From contig JACRAZ010000042.1 of NCBI GenBank assembly GCA_016213205.1, positions 1-64,000 on the forward strand: a DNA stretch of 64,000 bases, in the 5' to 3' direction. The notes under the pieces are model-generated. The model was not told the DNA's origin and ran no database searches. It was given only the letters and a program-made list of their open reading frames with translations. Shown here piece after piece: positions 1 through 8,871 of the stretch (positions within the stretch are counted from its first letter, which is position 1; each line of letters opens with the position of its first letter). A program made the translations under genes and the position numbers. The stretch comes from Burkholderiales bacterium. GTDB taxonomy: Bacteria > Pseudomonadota > Gammaproteobacteria > Burkholderiales > Burkholderiaceae_C.

Positions 1-3000
1 GTCGGCCAGCACGGTGGCGGCGCCGAAGAGCTCACGCCCGTCGTTGATCACGCCGTCGAGGTTGCGGTCCATCACCAGCAGGCCGTCCTGGCCGCCGACC
101 CAGCCCACTTGCGTGGTGTGGCCGGTGCCGGTGAGGTCGAAGCTGGCGCCCTGGCCGATGGCCTGGGTGCTGACGCCGTTGCCGTCCAGGTCCAGCACGA
201 TCGGGGTCACGCTCAGCAGCGCGGCGAGCTGCGCCGAGCTCATCGCCTGGATGTCGGCGCTCTCGAAGGCCTGCACCTGGCTGCTGCTCATCGCGGCCAG
301 ATCGGTGGTCTCGAGGCCCGCGATCTGGTTGGTCTCGAAGGCGCGGATCTGGGCGGTGGTCAGGGCCCGGATCTCGGCGGTGGTGAAGGCCGCCAGGTCC
401 GAGGTCTCCAGCGTCGCGATGTAGGCGGTGGCGATGCCGGCGATCTGGCCGGTGGTGAGCGCGGCAAACTGGCTGGTGCCCAGCGCGTTGAGGTCGCTGG
501 AGCCCATCGCGTTGAGCTGCGCGGCCGTCAGTGCCGCCAGGTGCGCGGTGTCGAAGGCGACGATCTGCGTGCTGGTGAGCGCGGCGATGTCATCGGTGCC
601 CAGCGCGCGGATCTGCGAGCTGGTCAGCGCGTTGAGGTCGGACGAACCGAACGAGCTCACCTGGGTGGTGGTGAGCGCGGCGATCTGCCCGCTGGACAGG
701 CCGGCCAGCTGCGTGGTGCTCAGCGCGGCGAGTTCGTTGGTGCTCATCGCGGCGACGGCGGCGGTGCTGAAGCCGCGGATCTGCGCGGTGCTCAGCGCGG
801 CCAGGTCGCTGGTTTCGAGGTTGGCCACCTGGGTGGTGGTGAGGCCGGCGATCTGGCTCGAGCGCAGCGCGGCGAACTCGGTGGTCGTCAGGCTGTTCAG
901 GTCGGCCGTGTCCAGTGCCCGCAGCTGGGCGGTGGTGAGCGCAGCCACCTGCGTGGTGCTCAGGGCCACCAGCTGGTTGGTGCTCAGCCCCTCGACCTGT
1001 GCGGTGGTGAGGCTGGCGATCTGGCCGCTGGTCAGCGCGGCCAGCGTGGTGGTGCTCAGCGCCGCCAGGTCGGAGGTGGCGATGCTGCGCATCTGCGTGC
1101 TGGTGAGCGAGCCGAACTGCGTGGTCGAGAAGGCCGACAGCTGGGCCGTGGACAGGGCGTCGAGCTGCGCGGTGGTGAAGGCACGCACCTGCGCGGTGGA
1201 CAGCGCGGCGACATCAGCGCTTTCCAGGTTGGTGACCTGGGTGGTGGACAGGCCCGCGATCTGGCTCGTGCGCAGCGCGGCGAACTGGGTGGTGCCCAGC
1301 GCGTTCAGGTCGGCCGTGTCCAGCGCACGCATCTGGGCGCTGGTGAGCGCGGTCACCTGCGCGGTGGACAGGGCCACCAGCTGGTTGCTGGTGAGCGCCA
1401 CGATCTGCGCGGTGTTCAGGCCCACGATCTGGGCGCTCGTCAGGCCGGCCAGCGTGCTGGTGCCGAGTGCGGCCAGGTCGGTGGTGGTGATGCCGCCGAG
1501 CTGGGCGCTGGTGAGCGCGCCGAACTGGGTGGTGCTCAGTGCCGTCAGGTCGGCCGAGGACAGGGCGCCGATCTGCGCGCTCGAGAAGCCGCGGATCTGG
1601 GCCGTGCTCAGCGCGGCCAGGTCCGAGGTTTCGAGGTTGGCCACCTGCGTGGTGGTGAGCGCGGCGATCTGCGAGGTCTTCAGCGCGGCGAACTGCGTGG
1701 TGCCCAGGCTGTTCAGGTCGGCCGTGTCCAGCGCGCGGATCTGCACGCTGGTGAAGGCGGACACCTGGTTGGTGGACAAGGACACGAGCTGGTTGCTCGT
1801 GAGCGAATCCACCTGCGCCGTGGTGAGCGAGGCGATCTGGCCGCTGGTGAAGGCGGACAGCGTGGTGGTGCTCAGCGCGGAGAGGTCACCGGTCTCGATG
1901 CCGCGGGTCTGGGTGGTGCCCAGCGCCGCGAGCTGCGAGCTCGACAAGGCGCTCAGTTCGGCGCTGGTCATCGCCGCCACCTGCGCGCTGCTGAAGCCGC
2001 GCATCTGCGCGGTGCTCAGCGCGGCCAGGTCGCTGGTTTCCAGGCTCGCCACCTGGGTGGTGGTGAGGCCGCCGATCTGGCTGGAGCGCAGCGCGGCGAA
2101 CTCGGTGGTGGTCAGGCTGTTCAGGTCGGTGGTGCTCAGGGCCCGCAACTGGGCCGAGGTGAGCGCGGCCACCTGTGCGGTGCTGAAGGCCACCAGCTGG
2201 TTGGTGCCCAGGCCATCGATCTGCGCGGTGGTGAGGCCGGCGATCTGGCCCGTCGTCAGCGCGGCCAGCGTGGTGGTGCTCAGCGCGGCCAGGTCGGAGG
2301 TGGCGATGCTGCGCATCTGCGAGCTGGTGAGCGCGCCGAACTGCGTGGTGGAGAAGGACGAGAGCTGCGCGGTGGACAGCGCATCGAGCTGTGCGGTGGT
2401 GAACGCGCGCACCTGGGCGGTGGACAGCGCGGCCACATCGGCGCTTTCGAGGTTGGCCACCTGGGTGGTGGACAGGCCCGCGATCTGGCTCGAACGCAGC
2501 GCGGCGAACTGGGTGGTGCCCAGGCTGTTCAGGTCGGCCGTGTCCAGCGCACGCAACTGCACGCTGGTGAGGGCGGCCACCTGCGTGGTGGACAGCGCGA
2601 CGAGCTGGTTCGTCGTCATGCCTTCCACCTGGGCCGTGCTCAGGCCGGCGATCTGTGCCGTGCTCAGCGAGGCCAGCGTGGTGGTGCCCAGCGCGGCCAG
2701 GTCGGTGGTGCCGATGCCGCGCAGCTGGGCGCTGGTGAGCGCCGCGAACTGCGAGCTCGACAGCGCCGAGATCTCGGCGGAGGACATCGCGTCGATCTGC
2801 GCGCTGGAGAAGCCGCGGATCTGCGCCGTGCTCAACGCGGCCAGATCGGAGGTTTCGAGGCTGGCCACCTGGGTGGTGGACAGGCCGGCGATCTGGCCGG
2901 TGCGCAGCGCGGCGAACTGGGTGGTGCCCAGCGCGTTGAGGTCGGTGGTGCCCAGGCTCGACAGCTGCGCCGTGGTGAACGCGGCCACCTGGCCGGTGGA

Positions 3001-5088
3001 CAGCGCCACCAGCTGGTTGGTGGTGAGCGAATCCACCTGCGTGGTGGTGAGCGCGGCGATCTGGCCGGTGGTGAGCGCGGCGATCGTGGTGGTGCTCAGG
3101 CCGGCGAGGTCACTGGTCTCGATGCCGCGGGTCTGCGCGGTGCCCAGTGCGGCCAGCTGCGAGGAGCTCAGCGCGCTGAGCTGGTTGCTCGTCATCGCGG
3201 CCACCTGCGTGCTGCTGAAGCCGCGCATCTGCGCGGTGCTCAGCGCGGCCAGGTCGCTGGTCTCGAGGTTGTTCACCTGCGTGGTGGTCAGCGCATTGAG
3301 CTGCGAGCTGCGCAGCGCGGCGAACTCGGTGGTGGTCAGGCTGTTCAGGTCGGCCGTGTCCAGCGCGCGCAGTTGCACGCTGGTGAACGCGGCCACCTGG
3401 CTGGTGCCCAGGGCCACGAGCTGGTTGCTCGTGAGGCCTTCCACCTGCGCGGTGGTGAGGCCGGCGATCTGCGCGGTGCTCAGGCCCGCCAGCGTGGTGG
3501 TGCCCAGCGCTGCCAGGTCAGAGGTGGAGATGCCGCGCATCTGGCTGCTGGTGAGCGCGCCGAACTGCGTGGTGGAGAAGCTGGCCAGCTGCGCGGTGCT
3601 CATCGCATCGAGCTGGGTGGTGGTGAAGCCGCGCACCTGGCTCGTGCCCAGGGCGGCGAGGTCGGTGGTCTCGAGGCTGCCCACCTGGGTGGCCGTGAGG
3701 CCGGCGATCTGGCTCGTGCGCAGCGCGGCGAACTGGGTCGTCGTCAGCGCATTGAGGTCGGTGGTGCCCAGGTTGGCGAGCTGCGCGGTGGTCATCGCCG
3801 CCACTTGCGTGGCCGACAGCGACACGAGCTGGTTGGTGGTGAGCGCATCCACCTGTGCGGCGGTGAGGCCGGCGATCTGCGCCGTGCCCAGCGAGCCGAG
3901 CTGCGTGGTGCTGACGGCGGCGATGTCGGCGTTGGGAATCGCGCGCAGCTGGCCGCTGGTGAGCGCGGCCACCTGGGTGCCGGACAGGGCGTCGAACTGG
4001 CTGGTGGTCAGCGCCTCGATCTGGGTGGTGGTGAAGCCACGGATCTGGCTCGTGCCCAGCGCATACAGGTCGCTGGTTTCGAGCGCGCCCACCTGGCTGG
4101 CGGTGAGGCCGGCGATCTGGCTGGTGCGCAGCGCCGCGAACTGGCTGGTGGTGAAGCTGTTGAGGTCACCACTGCTCAGGCCCGAGAGCTGGGCGGTGGT
4201 CATCGCGGCCACCTGCGTGGCCGACAGTGACACGAGCTGCGTGGTGCCCAGCCCATCCACCTGCGTGGCGGTGAGCGCGGCGATCTGGCCGCTGCCCAGG
4301 CCGGCGAGCTGCGTGGTGCTCACGGTGGCCAGGTCGGCTGCCGGGATGGCCCGCAGCTGCGAGCTGGAGAAGGCGCCGAACTGGGCGGCGCTCAGGCCGG
4401 CCATCTGGGTGGTGGTGAGCGCATCGATCTGGGTCGTGCTCAGGCCCGGGATGCGCGCGGTCGGGATGGCGGCCAGGTCGGTGGTCTCCAGCGCGGCCAC
4501 CTGGGTGACGGTCATCGAGCGCAGCTGGGTCGTCGTCAGGCCGGCGAACTGGGTGTCGGTCAGCGCGTTCAGCGTGGTGGTGCCCAGGCCGGCGATCTGC
4601 GCCGTCGTCAGGCCGCCGACCAGCGTGCCGCTGAGCGAGGCCATCTGGGTGGTGGTGATGCTGGCCAGCGCGCTGGCGGTCACGGCGCCGATCTGCGTGG
4701 CCGTGAGCGTGTTCAGTGCGGTGGTGCCCACGGCCGCCAGGTCGGTGCCTTCGACGGCGCGCATCTGGGTGGTGGTGAAGCTGTCCAGCAGGGTGGTGCT
4801 CAGCGTGCTGAACTGCGTGGTGCCCAGCGCCGTGATCTGGCTGGCGGTGAACGCATTGAACTGCGTGGCACTCAGCGTGTTCAGGTCGGTGGTCTCGAAG
4901 GCCGCCACCGCCGCGTCGGTCAGCACCCGCAGGCCGCTGGTGGACATGTGCGGGATCTGCGTCACCGTGAGCGCTGGCACCTGGGTGGCGCTGATGCCGG
5001 CCCAGTCTTCCGTCGTCATCGCGGCAATTTCGGTCGTGGTCAGTGCCGCGACTTCGGTCGTGGTCTTGCCGGTGAATGCGCTTGCCAT
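1..5088 (-). CDS. Giant octapeptide-repeat protein, probable secreted/surface protein (C-terminus off the window)
   Basis: The frame opens at an ATG (5088-5086) and stays open for 1,696 codons to base 1, so the 3' end is missing. After a short leader almost every eight residues repeat a pattern [AG]-[LF]-[ST]-[TS]-x-[QDE]-[ILVFM]-x, for example GLSTTQID then ALTTTQMA. The repeats are rich in Thr, Ser, Ala, Leu and Gln, with very few Lys, Cys, Trp or Tyr. About 200 octads run to near base 220. The last ~70 visible residues change character: a PIVLDLDGNGV segment and a DRNLDGVINDG segment followed by ELFG. This Asp/Gly-rich calcium-binding-like tail is typical of large RTX proteins and adhesins. 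There is no N-terminal signal peptide, so type I secretion is the likely route (inference). Similar Thr/Gln octad proteins are often called 'heme utilization' or 'hypothetical'; a real function is not known to me. Confidence 0.85.
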   Translation of the reverse strand, partial: MASAFTGKTTTEVAALTTTEIAAMTTEDWAGISATQVPALTVTQIPHMSTSGLRVLTDAAVAAFETTDLNTLSATQFNAFTASQITALGTTQFSTLSTTLLDSFTTTQMRAVEGTDLAAVGTTALNTLTATQIGAVTASALASITTTQMASLSGTLVGGLTTAQIAGLGTTTLNALTDTQFAGLTTTQLRSMTVTQVAALETTDLAAIPTARIPGLSTTQIDALTTTQMAGLSAAQFGAFSSSQLRAIPAADLATVSTTQLAGLGSGQIAALTATQVDGLGTTQLVSLSATQVAAMTTAQLSGLSSGDLNSFTTSQFAALRTSQIAGLTASQVGALETSDLYALGTSQIRGFTTTQIEALTTSQFDALSGTQVAALTSGQLRAIPNADIAAVSTTQLGSLGTAQIAGLTAAQVDALTTNQLVSLSATQVAAMTTAQLANLGTTDLNALTTTQFAALRTSQIAGLTATQVGSLETTDLAALGTSQVRGFTTTQLDAMSTAQLASFSTTQFGALTSSQMRGISTSDLAALGTTTLAGLSTAQIAGLTTAQVEGLTSNQLVALGTSQVAAFTSVQLRALDTADLNSLTTTEFAALRSSQLNALTTTQVNNLETSDLAALSTAQMRGFSSTQVAAMTSNQLSALSSSQLAALGTAQTRGIETSDLAGLSTTTIAALTTGQIAALTTTQVDSLTTNQLVALSTGQVAAFTTAQLSSLGTTDLNALGTTQFAALRTGQIAGLSTTQVASLETSDLAALSTAQIRGFSSAQIDAMSSAEISALSSSQFAALTSAQLRGIGTTDLAALGTTTLASLSTAQIAGLSTAQVEGMTTNQLVALSTTQVAALTSVQLRALDTADLNSLGTTQFAALRSSQIAGLSTTQVANLESADVAALSTAQVRAFTTAQLDALSTAQLSSFSTTQFGALTSSQMRSIATSDLAALSTTTLAALTTGQIAGLTTAQIDGLGTNQLVAFSTAQVAALTSAQLRALSTTDLNSLTTTEFAALRSSQIGGLTTTQVASLETSDLAALSTAQMRGFSSAQVAAMTSAELSALSSSQLAALGTTQTRGIETGDLSALSTTTLSAFTSGQIASLTTAQVDSLTSNQLVSLSTNQVSAFTSVQIRALDTADLNSLGTTQFAALKTSQIAALTTTQVANLETSDLAALSTAQIRGFSSAQIGALSSADLTALSTTQFGALTSAQLGGITTTDLAALGTSTLAGLTSAQIVGLNTAQIVALTSNQLVALSTAQVTALTSAQMRALDTADLNALGTTQFAALRTSQIAGLSTTQVTNLESADVAALSTAQVRAFTTAQLDALSTAQLSAFSTTQFGSLTSTQMRSIATSDLAALSTTTLAALTSGQIASLTTAQVEGLSTNQLVALSTTQVAALTTAQLRALDTADLNSLTTTEFAALRSSQIAGLTTTQVANLETSDLAALSTAQIRGFSTAAVAAMSTNELAALSTTQLAGLSSGQIAALTTTQVSSFGSSDLNALTSSQIRALGTDDIAALTSTQIVAFDTAHLAALTAAQLNAMGSSDLNALGTSQFAALTTGQIAGIATAYIATLETSDLAAFTTAEIRALTTAQIRAFETNQIAGLETTDLAAMSSSQVQAFESADIQAMSSAQLAALLSVTPIVLDLDGNGVSTQAIGQGASFDLTGTGHTTQVGWVGGQDGLLVMDRNLDGVINDGRELFGAATVLAD
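220..5000 (-). repeat. Three-level tandem repeat array (24 / 408 / 1,224 nt) inside the giant gene
   Basis: The basic unit is 24 nt (one octapeptide). Seventeen units form a 408-nt (136-residue) super-repeat. An anchor tetrapeptide-coding motif (plus strand tttcgagg or close variants such as tctcgagg and tctcca) begins at 405, 813, 1221, 1629, 2037, 2445, 2853, 3261, 3669, 4077, 4485 and 4893: eleven successive intervals of exactly 408 nt with no indel. Variant octads recur at 1,224 nt (three super-repeats): the variant containing TEFAAL precedes the anchor ggctgttcag at 891, 2115 and 3339, and another variant begins at about 1081 and 2305. This points to growth by duplication of three-unit blocks. 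Confidence 0.9.
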
Positions 5089-5408
5089 GGTGTGTTCCTT
5101 AGGCGAAAGGCTGGACTGCAGGTCAGCGGGTCTATCTGGGTGTCGTCTGGGCGGGTCGCGGTCGGCCGGGAGTTGCCTCCCGGGCCTGCCTTCGACACAG
5201 CCTTCGTCGGGATATCGGGTGGCCGATGGCGAACTTGAGCCGCCAGCGGATCTGGCCGGCAAATCGGCACTTTTTCCCGCTTTCCAGGGCCCCTGGGCGG
5301 CGCCGGCGCGGATAAGCTGGTGCAAACCCGCCCATTTCCCGGCGCGCCGCCGCGCGGCCAGGGGCACCATGGCAGGGCGCAGGGCACTTCGGCCCGGCGC
5401 GCGCTGCC
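5089..5408. other. Intergenic region between divergent repeat gene and flhB
   Basis: This 320-bp gap separates the start codons of two divergent genes, so it must carry both promoters. I see no convincing sigma-70 or sigma-54 site. A GCGGATAA octamer near 5308-5316 resembles a sigma-28 -10 element, but no TAAA lies 15 nt upstream. No protein-coding sequence is convincing here. Confidence 0.5.
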
Positions 5409-6575
5409 ATGGCTGACGCACAAGACCGCAACCTACCCGCCTCAGAACGAAAGATCCGCAAGGCCCGCGAAGACGGGCAGGTGGCCCGCTCGCGCGACCT
5501 GGCCCACCTGGCCATGGTGGGCGGCGGCGGGGCGCTGCTGGTGGCGTTTGCGCCCCCGCTGGCCCTGTGGCTGCAGAAGCTGCTGGGCACCGGCCTGCGC
5601 TTCGATGCCAAGCTGCTGGCCCAGCCCGATGTGCTGACGCAGCGCCTGGCCGAGCTCACCTGGGCCTGGCTGATGGTGCTGGTGCCGCTGGGCGCCATCG
5701 GGGCGGGCCTGGCGCTCGCCTCGGGCATCGCCTCGGGCGGCTGGAACTTCACGATGAAGCCGCTGGCCCCCAAGTTCAGCAAGCTCGACCCGCTGTCCGG
5801 CCTGGGCCGCCTGGTGTCCGCCGAGCACCTGGCGCAGGTTGGCAAGGCCTGCTTCCTGGCCCTGCTGCTGGGTGTGATCGGGTTTTTCTACCTGAAGTCG
5901 CACCTGGCCGACTTCCACGACGCGCTGGCGATGCCGCTGCCCAAGGCACTGCAGCACACCGCCGGGGCGCTGCTGGGCGGGCTGGGCCTGCTGGTGCTGG
6001 CGCTGGCCGTGTTTGCCGCGGTGGACGTGCCGCTGCAGCGCTTCATGGTCCTGAAGCGGCTGAAGATGAGCCACCAGGAAATGAAGCAGGAGTACAAGGA
6101 CGCCGAAGGGAACGTGGAGGTCAAGGCCAAGGTCAAGGCGCGCATGCGCGAGATGGCCAAGAAGCGCATGCTCGCCGCGGTGCCCGGTGCCGACCTGGTG
6201 GTGATGAACCCCACCCACTACGCGGTGGCGCTGAAGTACGACGACGGCAAGGCCGCCGCACCGATCGTGGTGGCCAAGGGCGCCGACCTGCTGGCCATGC
6301 GCATCCGCGACATCGCACGCGAGGCCAAGGTGCCGGTGCTGCAGGCGGCGCCGCTGGCGCGTGCGCTGTATGCGCACACCGAGGTGGACCAGGAAGTGCC
6401 CGCCCGCCTGTTCCAGGCCGTGGCGCAGGTGCTGGCCTACGTGTACCAGCTGCGCGCGGCCCTGGCCGGGCGCGGGGCGATGCCACGCGAGCTGCCGCCC
6501 ATCGTGGTGCCGGCGGACCTGGACCCGGCGAACAAGCCCGCGGCCAACGACGACATCGCCGACGAAGACGCGTGA
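5409..6575 (+). CDS. flhB: Flagellar type III export switch protein FlhB
   Basis: FlhB is an inner-membrane component of the flagellar export gate that switches substrate specificity from rod/hook to filament proteins after self-cleavage. The 388-residue product has the usual basic N-terminus (KIRKAREDGQVARSRDL), four hydrophobic segments between about residues 30 and 210, and a cytoplasmic domain with the autocleavage motif NPTH near residue 267 followed by YAVAL. Length matches the family. The N-terminus is slightly unusual: the common S-x-E-R-T-E-P-T-x-x-R run reads DRNLPASERKIRKARE. The start follows only a weak ribosome-binding site. It heads flhB-flhA-flhF-flhG-fliA. A C-terminal Asp/Glu-rich tail ends the protein. 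Confidence 0.97.
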   Translation: MADAQDRNLPASERKIRKAREDGQVARSRDLAHLAMVGGGGALLVAFAPPLALWLQKLLGTGLRFDAKLLAQPDVLTQRLAELTWAWLMVLVPLGAIGAGLALASGIASGGWNFTMKPLAPKFSKLDPLSGLGRLVSAEHLAQVGKACFLALLLGVIGFFYLKSHLADFHDALAMPLPKALQHTAGALLGGLGLLVLALAVFAAVDVPLQRFMVLKRLKMSHQEMKQEYKDAEGNVEVKAKVKARMREMAKKRMLAAVPGADLVVMNPTHYAVALKYDDGKAAAPIVVAKGADLLAMRIRDIAREAKVPVLQAAPLARALYAHTEVDQEVPARLFQAVAQVLAYVYQLRAALAGRGAMPRELPPIVVPADLDPANKPAANDDIADEDA

Positions 6576-6640
6576 GTCCCGCGGCAGCGGCGCCACGGCG
6601 GGTGCCTGCATCAGGCGAGCTTTCCCCCCGCTTATCGGGC

Positions 6641-6667
6641 TAAAGATTTCCGGTGCGCCCGGAACAA
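6641..6667 (+). promoter_or_regulatory. Possible degenerate sigma-28 promoter upstream of flhA
   Basis: TAAAGATT at 6641 matches the sigma-28 -35 element in 7 of 8 positions, in a genome where TAAA is rare. At the expected 15-nt spacing from TAAA the -10 reads CGGAACAA, which matches GCCGATAA poorly. It is a weak or decayed site at best. Confidence 0.25.
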
Positions 6668-6677
6668 TCCTCTGTCA

Positions 6678-6752
6678 TGGTGCCCCCCAGCTCACTTCGT
6701 TCGCAGCCCCTGGCGCAGGCGTGCCCGGCGCTTCGCTTGTGCCAAGGGGAGT
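6678..6752. repeat. GC-rich intergenic palindromic element before flhA
   Basis: The stretch begins gtgccccccagctcacttcg and ends with gccaaggggagttcagg. It has the C-run, complex middle and G-run layout of the dispersed GC-rich palindromes often found between Burkholderiales genes. It can fold into a hairpin, and it separates flhB from flhA in what is otherwise a tight operon. Confidence 0.5.
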
Positions 6753-6783
6753 TCAGGACCTTCGGAACGGCCGGGCGGTCCTG

Positions 6784-8871
6784 ATGAACCCGTTCCTGGC
6801 CCGCCTGCAAATGTTCGTCGGCCCCCGCGCCGGGGTGCTCCGGGCGCTGATGGCGCCGGCCTTCATCGTCATGGTGCTGGCCATGATGGTGCTGCCGCTG
6901 CCGGCCTTTGCGCTGGACCTGTTCTTCACCTTCAACATCGCGCTGGCGCTGATGGTGATGCTGGTGGCCTCGCACATGCTGCGGCCGCTGGACTTCGCCG
7001 CGTTTCCCACCATCCTGCTGGTCACCACGCTGCTGCGGCTGTCGCTGAACGTGGCCTCCACCCGCGTGGTGCTGATGGAAGGCCACACCGGCACCGCGGC
7101 CGCGGGCAAGGTGATCGAGTCCTTCGGCCACTTCCTGATCGGCGGCAACTTCGCCGTCGGCCTGATCGTGTTCGCGATCCTGGTGGTCATCAACTTCATC
7201 GTCGTCACCAAGGGCGCCGAGCGCATCGCCGAGGTCGGCGCGCGCTTCACGCTGGATGCGATGCCCGGCAAGCAGATGGCGATCGACGCCGACCTGAACG
7301 CCGGCCTGATCGACGAGAAGGAAGCCAAGCGCCGCCGCGCCGAGGTGGGCGAGGAGGCGGAGTTCTTCGGCTCGATGGACGGTGCCAGCAAGTTCGTGCG
7401 CGGCGATGCGATCGCGGGCATCCTGATCCTCGTCATCAACATCATCGGCGGCTTCATCATCGGCGTGGCCCAGCACGGGCTGTCGGCCGGCCAGGCCGCC
7501 GAGAGCTACATCCTGCTGGCCGTGGGCGATGCGTTGGTGGCGCAGATCCCGGCGCTGCTGATCTCGGTGGCCGCGGCCATGGTGGTCTCGCGCGTGGGCA
7601 AGGACACCGACATCGGCAGCCAGATCCGCAAGCAGGTGTTCTCCAGCCCCAAGGCGCTGGCCATCACCAGCGGCATCATCGCGGCGCTGGGCATCATCCC
7701 GGGCATGCCGCACGTGGTGTTCCTGCTCATCGCCGGCGGCATCGGCTGGCTGGCCTGGGTGCTGGCCGAGCGCGAGCGCGTGGCCAAGGAGGCACCGGCC
7801 CCGATCGCCCGGCCCGAGCCGCCGGCCAATGCCGAGGCGAGCTGGGACGACCTGCAGCCGGTGGACACGCTGGGCCTGGAAGTGGGCTACCGCCTCATCG
7901 CGCTGGTGGACAAGGCGCGCCAGGGCGACCTGCTCAGCCGCATCAAGGGCGTGCGCAAGAAGTTCGCGCAGGAGGTGGGCTTCCTGCCGCCGCCGGTGCA
8001 CATCCGCGACAACCTGGAGCTCAAGCCCAGCCTCTACCGCGTGATGCTGCGCGGCGCCGTGGTGGGCGAGGGCGAGGCCTACCCGGGCATGTTCCTGGCC
8101 ATCAACCCCGGCGGCGCGAGCATCAAGCTGCCCGGCACGGCCACCATCGACCCCGCCTTCGGCCTGCCCGCGGTGTGGATCGAGGAGCGCCAGCGCGAGA
8201 TGGCCCAAATGAATGGATTTACGGTGGTTGATTGCTCGACCGTCGTGGCTACCCATCTTTCACACTTGATGCAGGTGAATGCTGCCAAGTTGCTGGGTCG
8301 GGTGGAGACCCAATCCCTTGTCGAACACGTCACCAAACTGGCCCCGAAACTCATCGAAGACGTGATCCCCAAGATGGTCGGCATCGCTACCGTGCAGAAG
8401 GTGCTCCAGCTGCTGCTGGAAGAAGGCGTGCACATCCGCGACATGCGCTCGATCGTCGAGTGCCTGGCCGAACACGCCGCCACCGTTACCGACCCCGGCG
8501 AGCTGGCCCGCCGCATCCGCATCCACCTGGCGCCGGTGATCGTGCAGCAGATCTACGGCCCCACCCGCGAGCTCGACGTGATCGCGCTCGAACCCGAACT
8601 CGAACGCCTGGTCACGCAGGCCCTGACCTCGCCGCACGGCGTGGCGCTGGACCCCGGCGTGGCCGACACCCTCACCCGCGAGGCCGCCAACACCGCGCGC
8701 CGCGCCGAAGACATGGGCCACCCGGCCTGCCTGCTGGTGCCGGACCTGATCCGCTCCCAGATGGCCCGCTTGCTGCGCCGCTCCGCCCCGCGCCTGAAGG
8801 TGCTGGGCCACAGCGAGATTCCTGAGACCCACTCGATCCGGATCGGCTCGATCATCGGAGGCACGACATGA
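6784..8871 (+). CDS. flhA: Flagellar export gate protein FlhA
   Basis: FlhA forms the nonameric cytoplasmic ring and membrane part of the flagellar type III export gate and docks export chaperones. The 695-residue protein starts MNPFLARLQMFVG and has about eight membrane segments in its first ~330 residues. It carries the family signature RFTLDAMPGKQM near residue 155, then a large cytoplasmic domain. I chose the ATG at 6784 because it begins just before the conserved hydrophobic start and gives the normal family length; the frame is open further upstream through the palindromic element, but that stretch is low complexity. The stop overlaps the flhF start by 4 nt (ATGA), indicating translational coupling. 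Codon use between about 8205 and 8300 is less GC-rich than the rest. Confidence 0.97.
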   Translation: MNPFLARLQMFVGPRAGVLRALMAPAFIVMVLAMMVLPLPAFALDLFFTFNIALALMVMLVASHMLRPLDFAAFPTILLVTTLLRLSLNVASTRVVLMEGHTGTAAAGKVIESFGHFLIGGNFAVGLIVFAILVVINFIVVTKGAERIAEVGARFTLDAMPGKQMAIDADLNAGLIDEKEAKRRRAEVGEEAEFFGSMDGASKFVRGDAIAGILILVINIIGGFIIGVAQHGLSAGQAAESYILLAVGDALVAQIPALLISVAAAMVVSRVGKDTDIGSQIRKQVFSSPKALAITSGIIAALGIIPGMPHVVFLLIAGGIGWLAWVLAERERVAKEAPAPIARPEPPANAEASWDDLQPVDTLGLEVGYRLIALVDKARQGDLLSRIKGVRKKFAQEVGFLPPPVHIRDNLELKPSLYRVMLRGAVVGEGEAYPGMFLAINPGGASIKLPGTATIDPAFGLPAVWIEERQREMAQMNGFTVVDCSTVVATHLSHLMQVNAAKLLGRVETQSLVEHVTKLAPKLIEDVIPKMVGIATVQKVLQLLLEEGVHIRDMRSIVECLAEHAATVTDPGELARRIRIHLAPVIVQQIYGPTRELDVIALEPELERLVTQALTSPHGVALDPGVADTLTREAANTARRAEDMGHPACLLVPDLIRSQMARLLRRSAPRLKVLGHSEIPETHSIRIGSIIGGTT

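Noticed and set aside
220..5000. CRISPR-like or satellite DNA interpretation of the 24-nt repeats
   Set aside because: The units are contiguous with no spacers, vary mainly at codon level and keep one frame open for about 1,696 codons, so they are protein repeats.
5308..5316. GCGGATAA as a sigma-28 -10 element before flhB
   Set aside because: No TAAA is present at the required 15-nt distance.
109..5416. Two very long plus-strand open frames (1,373 and 1,662 codons) across the repeat array
   Set aside because: They are antisense shadows. A 24-nt repeat lacking stops on one strand can leave the complement open too. The minus frame has a proper start, sensible octads and a calcium-binding-like end; the plus frames are Arg/Gly or Ser/Val runs without family features.
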